64,000 nucleotides of DNA from Sclerotinia nivalis. Its lineage: Eukaryota; Ascomycota; Leotiomycetes; Helotiales; Sclerotiniaceae. Below are positions 10,911-22,627 of this stretch, one piece after another. The translations under genes were made by a program, and so were the position numbers. The notes beneath the pieces are model-generated. The model was not told where the DNA came from. It worked only from the letters and a program-made list of their open reading frames with translations, and did not search any database. Location of the stretch: positions 930,001 to 994,000 of the forward strand of contig JAPEIS010000010.1 of assembly GCA_029531795.1 (NCBI GenBank). Reading direction: 5' to 3'. Positions within the stretch are counted from its first letter, which is position 1. Each line of letters starts with the position of its first letter.

Positions 10911-13900
10911 GATTACCTAACCAATCCTTGTGAAAATGATTTCCAGTATTTTACTCTTCATGATATCAATAATTGTAATTTGAAACGCCCTTTTTAGAAT
11001 ATATAAACTTTTATAAGTAAACAAAGTCTTAAGATTAATTATTATTAGAATACAACGATCCTTCGATTTCTTTGATATCTCAATTTTCAAAATTATATTC
11101 CCATTTAAAATAATAGATCCTTTGAACTAATTATTAGATACAAAAATTCTAAAAGTCTTTCAAACTTTTGTATATAAAAGATCTTTCTTCTGAATCTTTT
11201 TTTATATCTTTTCTAATTATCTTTTCTTTTCAGTTTTGAATATAAAATTTTAAATAAAATAACCTACTATTCTATCTAATAATTGAATGATAATCTTCTT
11301 CTATTCATTTAAAAAAGCTTTAATATAGTAGTAGTAGTAAATTTATAATCGATTTGATCTAATTATAGCTAATACTATATAGATCATACGATTTGTTATT
11401 GGTATATATATTTTTGTTTTCTTTATATTTCAAAAACTTTTTTTCTTTTTTTCGAATTGCTCTTTTTTTGAATGAAAGAAATCACTGAATTCTTTCAAAT
11501 CATTTAATCAACCTTTTGTATTTAAATATTAATTTAATAACTTTTTAATTTCTTTTGTTAATAGATGGTAAAGAAAACTATTTAATTAATCCGAATTTGA
11601 TTTTTCTATTCAAGTGTAGATATCTCGATGACCCCCCGAACTATATATTAATCTAATCCAGGATATTTCTTGAAATCTATAATCAATGAATTTAAATAAT
11701 TGCCTTACAATAAAAGAGGCAAATAAAGTAATTTAAACTAGAAGATGAAAATTATTTTAGTACAATTTGCTTATTATTATTCTAAATTATCTATATATCT
11801 TTTTGTATTAAAGTTTTAATTCTAATTTGAATTTTGTAATCCTTTTTGAAAAGAACAGAATATCTTAAATAAATTAAAGTATTAAAAAAATAAAAAGAAA
11901 AGGAATATATCTTCAAACGAAATTATATATTAAACTATCAATTAGGAATCTTTAAATTTAAAATACTAAAAGTATAAGATATTATTTAAGAAAACGGAAT
12001 GAAATATTTCTTTTCCTAATAAATTTGAAAATCAAATAAAAACAAATACACTTATATACAAAATCTAAAAATGAAGAAAATATATATTTCAAATTCAATA
12101 TTAGTATTACAATCCTATCGAAAAGGATTTCATTAAAAGCATTCTTATATTATAATATAAATAGAAGATCTATAGATATACCAAATTCCATTAAAGATAT
12201 AAATACTATAATAGAAAATCGTTGTAGAAGTTAATGAAGCCTAGATTATTAATTGTTGTTATAGTATTTGAAAATATAATCAATTTGATCAATTAAAATG
12301 ATCAATTTAATTAATTTGATAAATTAATATTAAATTGAATTCAACTTCATCCAATTTATTTTGAAAAAGGATTTCATTTAGAAATTAAAAAAATATAGCT
12401 TCTTTTATTCCTTTTTCTTTTTATTTTATTATAAATGAGGTTTTATAGTAAATTGAATAAAATTAAAATGATTCAAAATTACTATTTATATAAGCTTTTC
12501 AGTAAAGAAGGAGATTAGAAATTATACTAAATAATTATATTGAATAAACAAACTATATATAAATCAGATCAAAGTTTTTATATATAGTATATATATATAT
12601 AATTATTTTTGATTTCTTTGATATAATATTCTTCTAATTGAATTGATAAGATTCTATTGTATTTATATTATTGTTTTAATCTTGACAGATTATATATATA
12701 ATTATTAATCTTGATTCTAAATAACAATTTGTAATTTGAAATATCAATTCTATTTGAATTAAACAAAGAGCTTACAATAATTTCAAAATATATTATAGAT
12801 TTCACTCAAGAGTTTCAAATATAGAAAACTTGAAGCTTTCTTATTGATCTTATATATTATTATTATCTAAAGAATCTAGTTTAAAATTAGTAAATAAAAC
12901 TAGTGAATAAAACTACTATTAATAGATAAAATCAATGAATAAAACGAACAAATATATAAGTTTTTAAAAATTTATAAATAAAACAATATAGTTTATTCAA
13001 AATAATAAAGTTATTATTTATTATTTTTCTTCATTAAAGTTTATTTTTAAATAAGATTTTCTTTAATTCTTGATTTCTGATATATAAATTTCAATATTTC
13101 ATTTTCTTTTTTCCTTAAATTATTATTGATTATTATCTTTATCATTTACAATAATTTTGTAAATTAGTATATTAATCATTTTTTTAAACAAAAGCTTCAA
13201 AAGGAAACTCTTTCTTTAATATCCTTTATACAAAAAGAAAATAATTCTAATAGTATTTCTTTATATATTTATATATTTGTATTGTTCAATCGCTTGAACA
13301 ATATTATTATGAGTTTAAGGTATACTGAAAAGAATAAATTTATTCGTTATCTATATATTATAACCAATCTCTATCAAATTAATATAAAAAATAAATATAT
13401 TTGTATTTTGTGTAGTTTGTTGTTTTGTTGTTAATGATTTGAGGTTTTTTAAAGGCATCTCAAAATTAAAGATTGTAATGAATTTACTTCGGATACTGGG
13501 ATTCTGATTACTTTAAACGATGAAGTATTTAGATTCTGGATGGAAAATATATAAATATTAGGCTATATTAATTTCAACTTTTTGAAATCAAGTTTAAAGA
13601 AAATATATAAGACGAATAAGAACAATAGAAAATGAATTGATATATATAATAAAAAGCTTTTTTGGTTTTGCTTTATTTGGTTATTCTATTATTTCAATAA
13701 CAATTAATCTATATACTTTTTTTTCTTTCGTTCAAAGATATCTTTTTGTATAATTTTGGATTAATAATATCATTATTTTCCGAATCCTTTAAATTCGATA
13801 AATTATTTTCGTTCGATATATAAAAGGATTAATACAATTTAGTAAAGATCTTTTAGTAAAACTGTTTTGTTTTATTGTTTTTTGTTTTTATAATTTTAAT

Positions 13901-15183
13901 TTCCTTAACAAAAAGATCAATTTTGTTATCTATAAACAATTTCTCAAAATATAAACTAAACTATAATATATTGATTTCCTTTCGAAATGTTATCATTCAA
14001 ATATTAGATTTGTTTAAGAAATCAATATTGATTTCAAAAGAATTTCTAGCAACTTTGGTTTATACAAATATAAAATCGAATATAGAGAAGTTAGTGTATA
14101 ATCTATGTATTCTAAAGTTAAAGTTTGTTTTAATTGAAAGTAGAGTATTTAGAGCTTTATTAATTCTAGTTTTAACCTTTTGTATTCCTTTTTTTGCTTC
14201 TTTTACAAATATTCTAATCCTTTCAATATATTTTTCTTTTAAGAAAATAAACTTTCGTTCTTTAATAAACTTAAACAATTAAACAATTTCTTTTTCTATT
14301 TATAAAACATTTGTAGTTCTTTTAATTATTAATTTTCAAAACAAATCAACTTGCTTTTTGTTATATTCTTTCAGCAATTATAGTATCTTTAAAGATATCT
14401 TGATTTCATATATATATATATCAAAAGCTCAACAGTTTTTCCTTTAATAATTCCTTGGTTTTTGAAGAAAGTTTTCGCTTTAAAGATGATTTCTTTATAT
14501 TTCTAGATAAATATAATTAAATCCTTTGATTGGATTTCTTTATAATACTAATTTGAAGCTTTCTTATCAGTATCATTTTTATCTTTAAGGTCTTTTTTAT
14601 TTGATGATATTTCAGGATTTATTATAATAGATACAACAATATCAAAATTAATAGATTTCAAGATAATTAAAGTTCTAGAAAACCCAAAAAAGTAGAGTAT
14701 ATAATTAAGAATATTCTTTTTAAATTGAATTAATTCATTTCGATAATAACAAGTATTATCTATTTCATCTTTAAAGAATCGAACAATATTAGTTTCAATA
14801 CATTATACTTTGTGAAATTTGTTTTATACTATTAATCTTCAATTTGATTTATTGATTATTTCTCTATTGAATTCATTGAATATAGATATACTAAAGTATC
14901 TAATAATTTCCTTTAATGGATATTTGTTTGAATTTATTAAACTTATAATTGTAATCAAAACAATAAATCGAAAACAGATTTTATTTTTATAGTTTATATA
15001 TTTGCGAATATTGATTAAATCGTTTATTTTGATAAGCACACTTTTGTTTGGATTGTAATTGTACTCAACGAAAACTATAATATATTATTCTTTGTCTCTT
15101 TTTTCGAACAAAATATATTTCTTTAATTGAATCTTTCATTGTATTAGATTTTGTTATAAAACAATTATAAAATATAATATATA
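10911..15183. other. AT-rich desert, no recognisable gene
   Basis: About 4.3 kb of extremely AT-rich sequence with frequent stops in every frame and poly-T/poly-A tracts. The longest open frames (13875-14282 on plus, 14060-14278 on minus) overlap each other and are composed of Ile, Phe, Leu, Lys and Asn, as chance frames in AT-rich DNA are. The minus-strand one has a charged, coiled-coil-like composition and may be a relic of a mobile-element gag, but no motif supports that. No LTR, inverted repeat or tRNA was seen. Confidence 0.5.
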
Positions 15184-15750
15184 TTACGGGACGTAGCGCA
15201 ATATGGGGATTGCGAAATCAACGTAGTTGATTGCGGAATGAGCTAGGTTTCGGAATGAGCTAGTTCATACCGAAATAGGCAAAAATGAGGGCATTCCGAA
15301 ATGAGCTAAGTTCTTTTCGAAATGAATTAAGTTTGTACGAAATTAATTTCACAATATTTCAAGTTCATTGCGGAATAGATTAGTATATATACTAATAAGA
15401 TCTTTTAAATATATCAACTTGCTATCGCTTGCTCCTTCTAATCGAGAGTGAAACTACAATCTCGCTATCGCCTCCATTTTCAACTTTGTCATCGCTATTT
15501 TCAGCTTCAAAACTTCTCTTTTCCTTCAATAACATTGCTTTTTCCATCCGTAATGCTAAACTAGCAAAATATCCACAATCAAAATCATCATCAGCGTAAC
15601 AATAAACCGAACATTTTTGCTTATTCTTGAAGCAATTACATCGATTAATATAACATTTAATCTTACATTTGTATAATATCGATACCCTTATTACTATTGA
15701 TACTTTCTTTGCTACAATATTAATAAGAATAGGAATACTAAGATTATTAG
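15184..15750 (-). mobile_element. Second Ginger-like element, terminal fragment
   Basis: 15190-15400 carries iterated units such as ATTGCGAAATCAACGTAG and CGGAATGAGCTAG, variants of the subterminal repeats at 5018-5157. From about 15670 back to 15415 the minus strand encodes the same C-terminal region as the complete element: the CXC-like cluster CKCKIKC...CNCF...C, then YADDDFDCGYFASLALRMEK and the basic end. This copy belongs to a somewhat different subfamily, since its repeat units differ. It is cut off at about 15750, where the LINE begins. Confidence 0.8.
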
Positions 15751-18219
15751 GGGAAAACCCCAGGCCCTGATGGCATTACTCAAGAAATTATTATCCGGAC
15801 CTACAAAGCAATCCCGAAAGAATTCTTTATACTTTTTAGCAATCTAATCAATCTAGGGTATCACCCTTCTTGTTGGAAACAAGCTATAGGAGTTATCTTC
15901 AAGAAACCTTCGAAATCAAATTACAGTATACCAAAAGTATACAGGATCATTGCATTACTCAATTGTTTAGGCAAGATTAGTGAAAGAATTCTAACTCAAA
16001 AGCTTAGCTATCTAACGGAAACAACGAAACTACTTCATTATATATAAATGGATGGAAAACAAAAGAAATCAGCAATCGATACAGCAATCCTATTCATTAT
16101 CGAAATCGAAAGGAATACTAAAATCAAAAAGAAAACTTCAATTCTCTTTCTGGATATCAAAGGTGCTTTCGATTATGTATCCAAGAACCGTCTTCTAGAT
16201 ATATACAAGAATCTAAAACTCCCGATCAATTTTATCGTTTGGATTTCATCATTCTTGGAAAACGGGTTACTCAAATTCTTATTCGATAATCAAACAGAAA
16301 CCTTCAAACCAATCAATACTAGAATTCTATAAGGAAGCCTTATTTCATTAATCCTTTTCTTAATCTATATCCGAGACCTTTTCCAATCGAATTCGATTGG
16401 ATATCTTTTGTATATAGATAATATAGCCTTAATTACATATTCAACAAACTGGAAAAAGAATATCCTTTTCTTCAAAGGAATAGCTCGGCAAATCTATACT
16501 TTAAATGAAAAGAATACTATTCAATTCGATTTAGCCAAAATAGAATTCATACATTTCTTTACATCTAAATATATCAAAGATACCCCAATCAAACTTTCAA
16601 ATTCCGAAATTGTACAACCTTCAATACTAGTAAGATAGTTAGGAATATAATTCGATTTTGGCCTCAACTTTAAACAATATGTTTCAATCCAAACTATTCA
16701 AGCTAAAATGGTATTTTATCGAATGGTTAGATTAATTAATATAGAAAAAGGGCTCAGCCCTAAAGTATTAAGACAACTATACATAGCCTGTGTAACCAAT
16801 ATAGCCGATTACGAATCAATCATATAATGGAAAAATCAAGTATCATTCAAAAAGATCCTTCAATCATTTCAGAACCTTACTCTTCGAAAGATCTTAGAAG
16901 TCTTCAAAACCTTATCAATCAAACCAATAGAAATAGAAGCTATATTATACCCTTCAAAAATCAGATTAAATACTGGAATCAGACAATATGCCTTCAGATT
17001 ATTAAAAATCTCGCTTTCTCATCCAATCAATATAATCACTCGAAAATTAGCTATCGAAAAAATAGATTTAAATCTAATAGCAACCCTTTAGAGGAAATTA
17101 CTAAAGTCTATATAACTCGAGAAAATTATGAATTCAATCGAAGAAGATTTCGATCCTTCTATTCTAAAAAAGATCGATCATTTTTATTTCTTTTTGTGGA
17201 AGAAAGATATCCCGTATAAAATCAATATTAACAAATTACCTAAAAAAGAGGCAACAATCGTTTATAATCTAGCTTTCAAATATAGAGGCAAAAATACTAT
17301 TGTGATTTATATAGATGCCTCCTTAATCTTGAAAGGAATTGGAGTAGATATCGGAATCGTTGTTATCTTAGTCAATGGCCAAATTTCCTATAAGGAAACT
17401 TTTAATATTGATGTAAATCAATTGATATACAATGGAGAGCTTCTTGGAGTCATCAAAGCGATCGAATATACTAATTTTATAGCCCAATCGGGCAACAAAT
17501 TCAAAATCTATTCAGATAATCAAGTTGGACTATATCGATTGAGAACACCATCCGATGCTTTTGGTCAAGCTTGTCAAATCAGAGCAATCAAAGTAGCAGA
17601 ATCTTTTATACAAAAGGGAGCCGAAATATTATTTAATTGGGTTCCGGGATATACTTTAGTAAAAGGAAACGAATTAATCGATGTTCTAACAAAAGAAGCT
17701 ACAAAATTAAGATCATTATCTAACGAAATTAGTTTTGCTTTTTTAGGAATGGAGATCAAAAGAACAAAAGATCAAGAATAGAAAATCCTTTTCAATTCAA
17801 TCAACTCAAATTATTCAAAATCATATCTTTGGAAAATTGGTTCGAAGATCGGAACCTTAGAAAATACTAAAAGAAATTATATCAATGTTTTATTTCAATT
17901 CAAAATCGGATATGGCTACTTCAAATCATATCTAAAACGTTTCGGAATTACATCAAATGATAATTGTAGATACAGAAAAAGGGAAACTCCTGATCATCTT
18001 TTTCTTAATTGCTCTATATACAAATCATCAAGAAATATACTCAAGAAAAACAATTCTACTTTACGATTAATTATAAAGTATCTATTTCATACCAAAGCGA
18101 GAATCATTAAAACCTTTGAATTCATCGAGGCAACGAAAATAGTCATTAGATCATAGCACCTCACTAGACTATAAGAAAAAGAAGAAAAAGAAAGGGATCA
18201 ACTAAATGAACTCGGCTAG
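15751..18219 (+). pseudogene. Tad-like non-LTR retrotransposon (LINE) ORF2, 5' truncated
   Basis: A single frame from GKTPGPDG (15751) to a stop at 18217-18219, with about a dozen in-frame TAA/TAG/TGA. Domains in order: reverse transcriptase fingers (GKTPGPDG, then YRIIALLNCLGKI), palm with LFLDIKGAFDYV (about 16145) and YIDNIALI at the catalytic box (about 16410; normally YADD); RNase H with VIYIDASL (about 17308), GELLGVIKAIEY (about 17435) and YSDNQ (about 17512); then a C-terminal zinc-knuckle relic CRYRKRETPDHLFLNC (about 17965), whose second Cys has become Tyr. RT followed by RNase H and a CCHC-like end is typical of Tad elements. ORF1 and the RT N-terminus are missing, as in 5'-truncated LINE insertions. 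Confidence 0.85.
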
Positions 18220-18230
18220 ATTGATCAAAT

Positions 18231-18288
18231 TTGGTCAATTTGGTCAATTCAATTGACCAAATTGACCAATTACCCCCCCCCCCCCCCC
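18231..18288. repeat. Perfect 39-bp palindrome followed by 16 C
   Basis: 18231-18269 is a perfect inverted repeat with 19-base arms (TTGGTCAATTTGGTCAATT) around one central C. Four bases later comes a run of 16 C (18273-18288). It lies just after the LINE stop codon and may be the LINE 3' tail or a separate low-complexity insertion. A related GGTCAATTTGGT string lies at about 10327-10340. Confidence 0.8.
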
Positions 18289-18374
18289 TTCAAAAAACAA
18301 CCATTCCAATTCGAATTATATTATATTTCATTTGTTATTTTCCTTATTATATATAATAATATTGATAAAGAGGG

Positions 18375-18490
18375 TTTTTGAACCCCAGGATTAGTTTTCA
18401 CTTCCCCCACTTAATTAAGAGATGGAGATCAATTCCATTGATTTAACTCTGTACTTGCTATGGTTGCTAGGCCAGCATATTACCATTTAT
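18375..18490 (-). ncRNA. Possible Pol III-derived relic (SINE or tRNA-like), weak
   Basis: On the minus strand TGGCCTAGCAACC resembles an internal A box and GGGGTTCAAAAACCC resembles a B box with flanking stem, about 95 bases apart. This is slightly GC-richer than its surroundings. No cloverleaf or second copy was found, and the boxes each miss consensus by a base. It may be a tRNA-related SINE or coincidence. Confidence 0.2.
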
Positions 18491-18559
18491 TATTTGTTAG
18501 AAGCTTATAAAGCTTCTAACCGTCTTAGATAGTCTTAGACTCAGTGTAGACGTTAATTA

Positions 18560-19150
18560 AATCAATCAATCAATCAACTAAGATTATTAATAGTAATACT
18601 ATTAATAATAAAGAGAAGTACTTCATTAAACTCTCGAATAAACACCAAAGCTTTCGAAATACCATATTCAATCTGAATCCAATATTTATAAAGATGCTCT
18701 TGCGCAATAACTCGTATATATATCCTCTTATTGTCAATGTTTACTCTAATACCCTTAAGTATAACTAATACAACAATATCACCTTTAGCAAATTCATTGA
18801 TTTTATAAGGTTTTGTATATTTTATACTCATTCGATCTCGATTTTTGATAGTTTCAAAACGAATATATTGAAGAATAGAATGAATGATATCTTTTAAAGG
18901 TTTTTTGTATATAGCATCACTTTGAAAAGATATATCGGATTATAGATCGGCTTGAAAGTCTTCTAGTAAAAAAATTAGATCCTTCAATAGCAAAATTGTT
19001 TGCGATATAATAAAATAACTAGACCATTGAAAGATACTCCTAGAGTAAAATTGAAAGAGATTCGTAGTTTCATTTTCTAGATCTTTATAATCAAACTGGC
19101 TATCGGGTCATCTACAAAATATTTGAAACTCCATTAGTAATAATAGCTAG
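18560..19150 (-). pseudogene. Third Ginger-like copy, middle/C-terminal part (segment a)
   Basis: The minus strand from about 19130 down to 18574 encodes the region between the linker and the basic domain of the complete element (6790-7310): FDYKDLE, FQWSSYF, then LEDFQADL and MSIKYTKPYKINEFAKGDI (about 18774-18831), matching MSAKYTKNHQINEFAQGDI. Frame breaks and stops are present and the CXC tail is absent. The missing upstream parts lie at 20400-20793 and 28213-28310, separated by later insertions. Confidence 0.8.
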
Positions 19151-20395
19151 CTATTGTCCCTATTATTCTGTTTGTCTTAAAAATCGTAGGTCGATTTTTT
19201 TGTCATTGTTATCCTATTATATAAGTTTATTGTCCCTGATATTATATCATATAAGTCTATTATCCCTATTGTTATATTATATAAATCTATTGTCCTTATT
19301 ATCATACCATATAAGTCTATTATCCCTATTATCCCTGTTGTCCCGATATTGTCCCGATATTGTCCCGATATTGTCCCGATATTATTCCGATGATTTTTTT
19401 TAAAAAAAAAAAAAAGAATTCGAATTATTTGAATATTATTTATTTCAATTGGATTATCATTTATTATCATTTATATTAACTATTATACTAATTATTATAT
19501 TAATTATTAACTTTATCGAATTTAATTTTTTTGGAATCTCTTATTGTTGGTATTCACGTGCTCTTAAAGCATGTGATCCTCACTTAAGCGAAGGCTTCTA
19601 TATTGAGGCCATTCGTATTCGATGGTTTTTTCGAACCTCGATGCGCAATATAACCTTTAATTTAGGGGTCAATTGTGTAGCAATCCAAGCGCCCTCACGG
19701 GAATCTCTTTTGTGAATAACTTCAATACGATCATAAACGTTTTGATCATTTCTATCGGATACGATGATTACGAAGTCGTACCGACACTTATCAATCACTT
19801 TACCATTGAATTATAGAATTATTATTATTTGATAATACCGAGTACGATAAAAATGATTATAATGAAAAAAATGAAAAGAATGAAAAGAATGAAAAGAATA
19901 AAAAGAATAAAAAGAATGAAAAGATTAAAAAGAATAAAAAGAATAAAAAGAACTTAAATAAAAAGAATAAAAAAAAAATAAAAATAAAAAGAATAAAAAG
20001 AATGAAAAGAATGAAAAGAAAATTATTAATATATTATCACTATTATTCTGATTTTATTCATATATAAAAATATATCATCACTATTATCCTGATTTTATTC
20101 ATATATAAAAATATATCATCATTATTATCCTGATTTTATTCATATATAAAAACCTATTATAGCTATTGTCAAGCTTTTGTCGAGGCTTTAAATCTATTAT
20201 AGCTATTATCAAGCTTTTATTCATATATAAAAATATATTATCACTATTATCCTGATTTTATTCATATATAAAAACCTATTATAGCTATTGTCAAGCTTTT
20301 GTCGAGATCTTAAACCTATTATAGCTATTGTCAAGCTTTTATCGAGGCCTTAAATCTATTGTCCCGCTATTGTCCCGATTAGTGTATATTAGCCA
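19150..20395. repeat. Tandem-repeat block inserted in a Ginger-like copy
   Basis: It separates two homologous segments of the third Ginger-like copy. It holds: (i) 19195-19395, pyrimidine-rich units around TATTGTCCC, ending in several 11-bp TTGTCCCGATA units; (ii) 19861-20021, 9-bp units AATGAAAAG/AATAAAAAG; (iii) about 20025-20375, alternating units containing CTATTATCCTGATTTTATTC and TATTATAGCTATTGTCAAGC. The string TATTGTCCC recurs at both edges (19155 and 20355-20375), suggesting one inserted unit. A GC-richer open frame lies in the middle (separate entry). Confidence 0.75.
19535..19810 (-). CDS. Unidentified open frame in a GC-richer island (partial)
   Basis: On the minus strand a frame starts at an ATG at 19798 and runs 66 codons to a TAG at 19598-19600. 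It is open upstream of the ATG (FNGKVIDK) and continues after the stop with KPSLK. Composition is unlike the surrounding DNA: charged, mixed residues (KCRYDFVIIVSDRNDQ, HKRDSREGAW) and few RIP-type changes. I do not recognise the family. It may be an exon-like piece of a host gene or of another transposon, carried in with the tandem repeats. The short frame on the plus strand (19449-19715) is probably its shadow. Confidence 0.35.
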
Positions 20396-20399
20396 AATT

Positions 20400-20793
20400 A
20401 GCGAAATACTCTATCGTTGTCTTTATAAATATTTTGCAGAAGGTATTGGTTTTATAATTTCTGTATTATTTATTCTCTTCAAAAAAAGAAGTTCATATAT
20501 TGAAAGAATCTCTTTAAAATGAAATCTTTTTCCAGAGAATTTGATAGTTATTGTAATAATTCGTCTTTTTTCAAATTGAGGATCCTAAAACGATTTTGTT
20601 AGAATATCGAATATTTGATTTGTATCATTTATAAAGGCAGGTAAAGATATCTTTATAAATAATATAAATATTACAAAAGAAACATAAAGAACTAAAGATA
20701 ATAGTATTTTTACTGGAAATGAACTCTTGTCTGAAATAATCTTAGATTCGAAATCCTTTTCAAACAAAAACCCCCTCCCTTTATATTCAATAC
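20400..20793 (-). pseudogene. Third Ginger-like copy, linker part (segment b)
   Basis: The minus strand from 20793 to about 20400 encodes GRGFLFEKDFESK, NDTNQIFDILTKSF, FHFKEILSIYELLFLK and KPIP, in the order and spacing of the complete element at 6450-6800 (GGGFLSEKNLDSK, NNTDQLFDILAKPF, FHFKEVLPIHNLLFLK, KPIP). It is interrupted on its upstream side by Gypsy-A, whose target duplication AATAC occupies 20789-20793. Confidence 0.85.
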
Positions 20794-21048
20794 TGTGACG
20801 ATCCTGTTATTCTATTATGCTATAAATGCTTTAGGCCATTCTTTCGGCTTTTGGTCCCCTTCGAAGGGACCAAAATGCCTCAGGTTATTATTTCATTTAT
20901 TTTACCCTGTATTCGCTTAGGGCTTTGGTCCCCTCCGAAGGGATTGTAAAAGGCTTAACTTTATTGTATTTGGTATGGTAATTTGTTATCCTTTAGTATA
21001 GATTAATTGATTTATTCTATTATACTTTGAATTAAGATCATCGTCATA
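20794..21048 (+). repeat. Gypsy-A 5' LTR
   Basis: 255 bp, the partner of 27958-28212. It contains two inverted-repeat strings around TTTGGTCCCCTTCGAAGGGACCAAA (20873-20877 region), a strong hairpin partly eroded in the 3' LTR. The sequence after it (TTATAACAAACTC) is in the primer-site position; the tRNA cannot be assigned. Confidence 0.92.
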
Positions 21049-21283
21049 TTATAACAAACTCATTAGCATCCCTGAGAAGGACAGAATATCCTTTGGGAAG
21101 GTCATAATATCCCCTGAGAAGGCCAGAATATCTAGCTAATTATATCCATCGAGATCACTGAACTAACGAAACTCTTTACACATATCTAACTGACCTTTCC
21201 GAATTTTCATTAGTATCATTGTTATATCTATTTATTCGAGAAAACTCTATACTTTTTTGCTCACTACCGTTGAGTCTACTACA

Positions 21284-22627
21284 ATGGAATTACAAGTTCA
21301 AATCGAACAAACTAGACAAAAGGAAGATTCTGGATTTGATACAGAAATCGATGAAACGGTAGCTATAAACCTACCCTCGTATCCACCAATTCGAAAAGAA
21401 TTAGTTCCTTCTATAACCGGAACAACAAATCTTCAAAATCTACAAAAAAAAACCCATAAAATCCGAACTCAAAATTAGATTATATTAGAACAATTGAATT
21501 AGATTCACTTTGCTCTAGTTAGTTTTTTACAAGAAAAATCCTTTAATGTAAATGATAATAGATCTTCTTTTCATTCTCGAATATAACAACGATATTCTCG
21601 ATAGATTAAAGATCCCGATATTGTTATACCTAGCAAAAAAGGTCCTACAACAAAAAGAAGATCAATATCTACGGTATCTCCCCATAAAAGATTCAATACG
21701 AAAATGAAAGATCTTGAATTTCTCAATGATAAAGTCAATTCTTTCTTCGAATCATAGAAACTTTTTGCAAAAGGAAAACTCTTGAATAACACAGATCACT
21801 ACCTAAACAAGGATACAAAAGTTCGCGTTATCTTCCGATAAACTACTGATGATATACAACGGTATCTGAAGCCGAAAATAATCCGAAAGGAATTTGCCAC
21901 ATATCAAAGCGTTTTGGATTATCTTGGCTCTATTTACCTTACATTTAATCGATAGAAACTGACTATAAACGAATTCCGATTCCTACGAATGGGAACTATA
22001 ATTTTCTATCAATTTTATACGCAATTCTTGGAATTCGTAACAGAAGTTGATCAACTAGAAGACTCCTTTCGAAGAGAACTCATTTCGAAGTTTTCCTCCT
22101 CGCTAAAAGCTGCGATAATAGCTATTATAGATCTTTACCCTGATTTCCAGGGTTATGTAAATCACCTAATGAATATAAATACAAGGATATATATTGTAAA
22201 TCAGAAATACATTACAATAATCAGAAATCTTAATCGAAAAGCTTCTTTATCTAATAATCGCGTTAAGAGTTTCATCCTTTTATATAACAATGCCAAACCA
22301 GAATGTATGGGAAGGGAAAAATCGGCCGTCCTTGGCTTTATACCGAATTTCAAATCTCACCCTCCTATTCTATCCTCCGTTTGCTTCAAATGCAAGGCCT
22401 CTAATTGAATCAAGGATTACATTTATCCCTTTGGCATCTATAAGGTTGATATAGCCTCCGAAGATGAGGAAACCCTTTCGGAACTTTTTGATTCTGATTC
22501 ATATAAGTCGGGAAAGGATTAATCCTTGGAAAAGTCTTCTTTCAAGATTATCAATATGATCTCAAATATATTGATCTTCGAAGCCTTATGGATAGTAACA
22601 ACTTTCTATTCCTTTATCACCTTTTAG
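21284..22627 (+). pseudogene. Gypsy-A gag
   Basis: The frame from the ATG at 21284 (MELQVQIEQ) extends to a TAG at 22625-22627, with several internal stops at former Gln/Trp codons. A capsid-like segment (FYTQFLEFVTEVDQLEDSF, about 22010-22070) is followed by a decayed zinc knuckle CFKC near 22380 and an acidic tail. Gag forms the virus-like particle and packages the element RNA. Protease starts in the -1 frame, overlapping the end of gag. Confidence 0.75.

Noticed and set aside
13875..14282. 135-codon open frame in the AT desert
   Set aside because: Composition is almost only Phe, Ile, Leu, Ser and Asn, an equally long frame overlaps it on the other strand, and no motif or start context supports it.
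19150..20375. CRISPR array or centromeric satellite for the tandem units
   Set aside because: The units lack regular spacers, vary in length and type, and sit inside a eukaryotic transposon; the block is too short to call a centromere.
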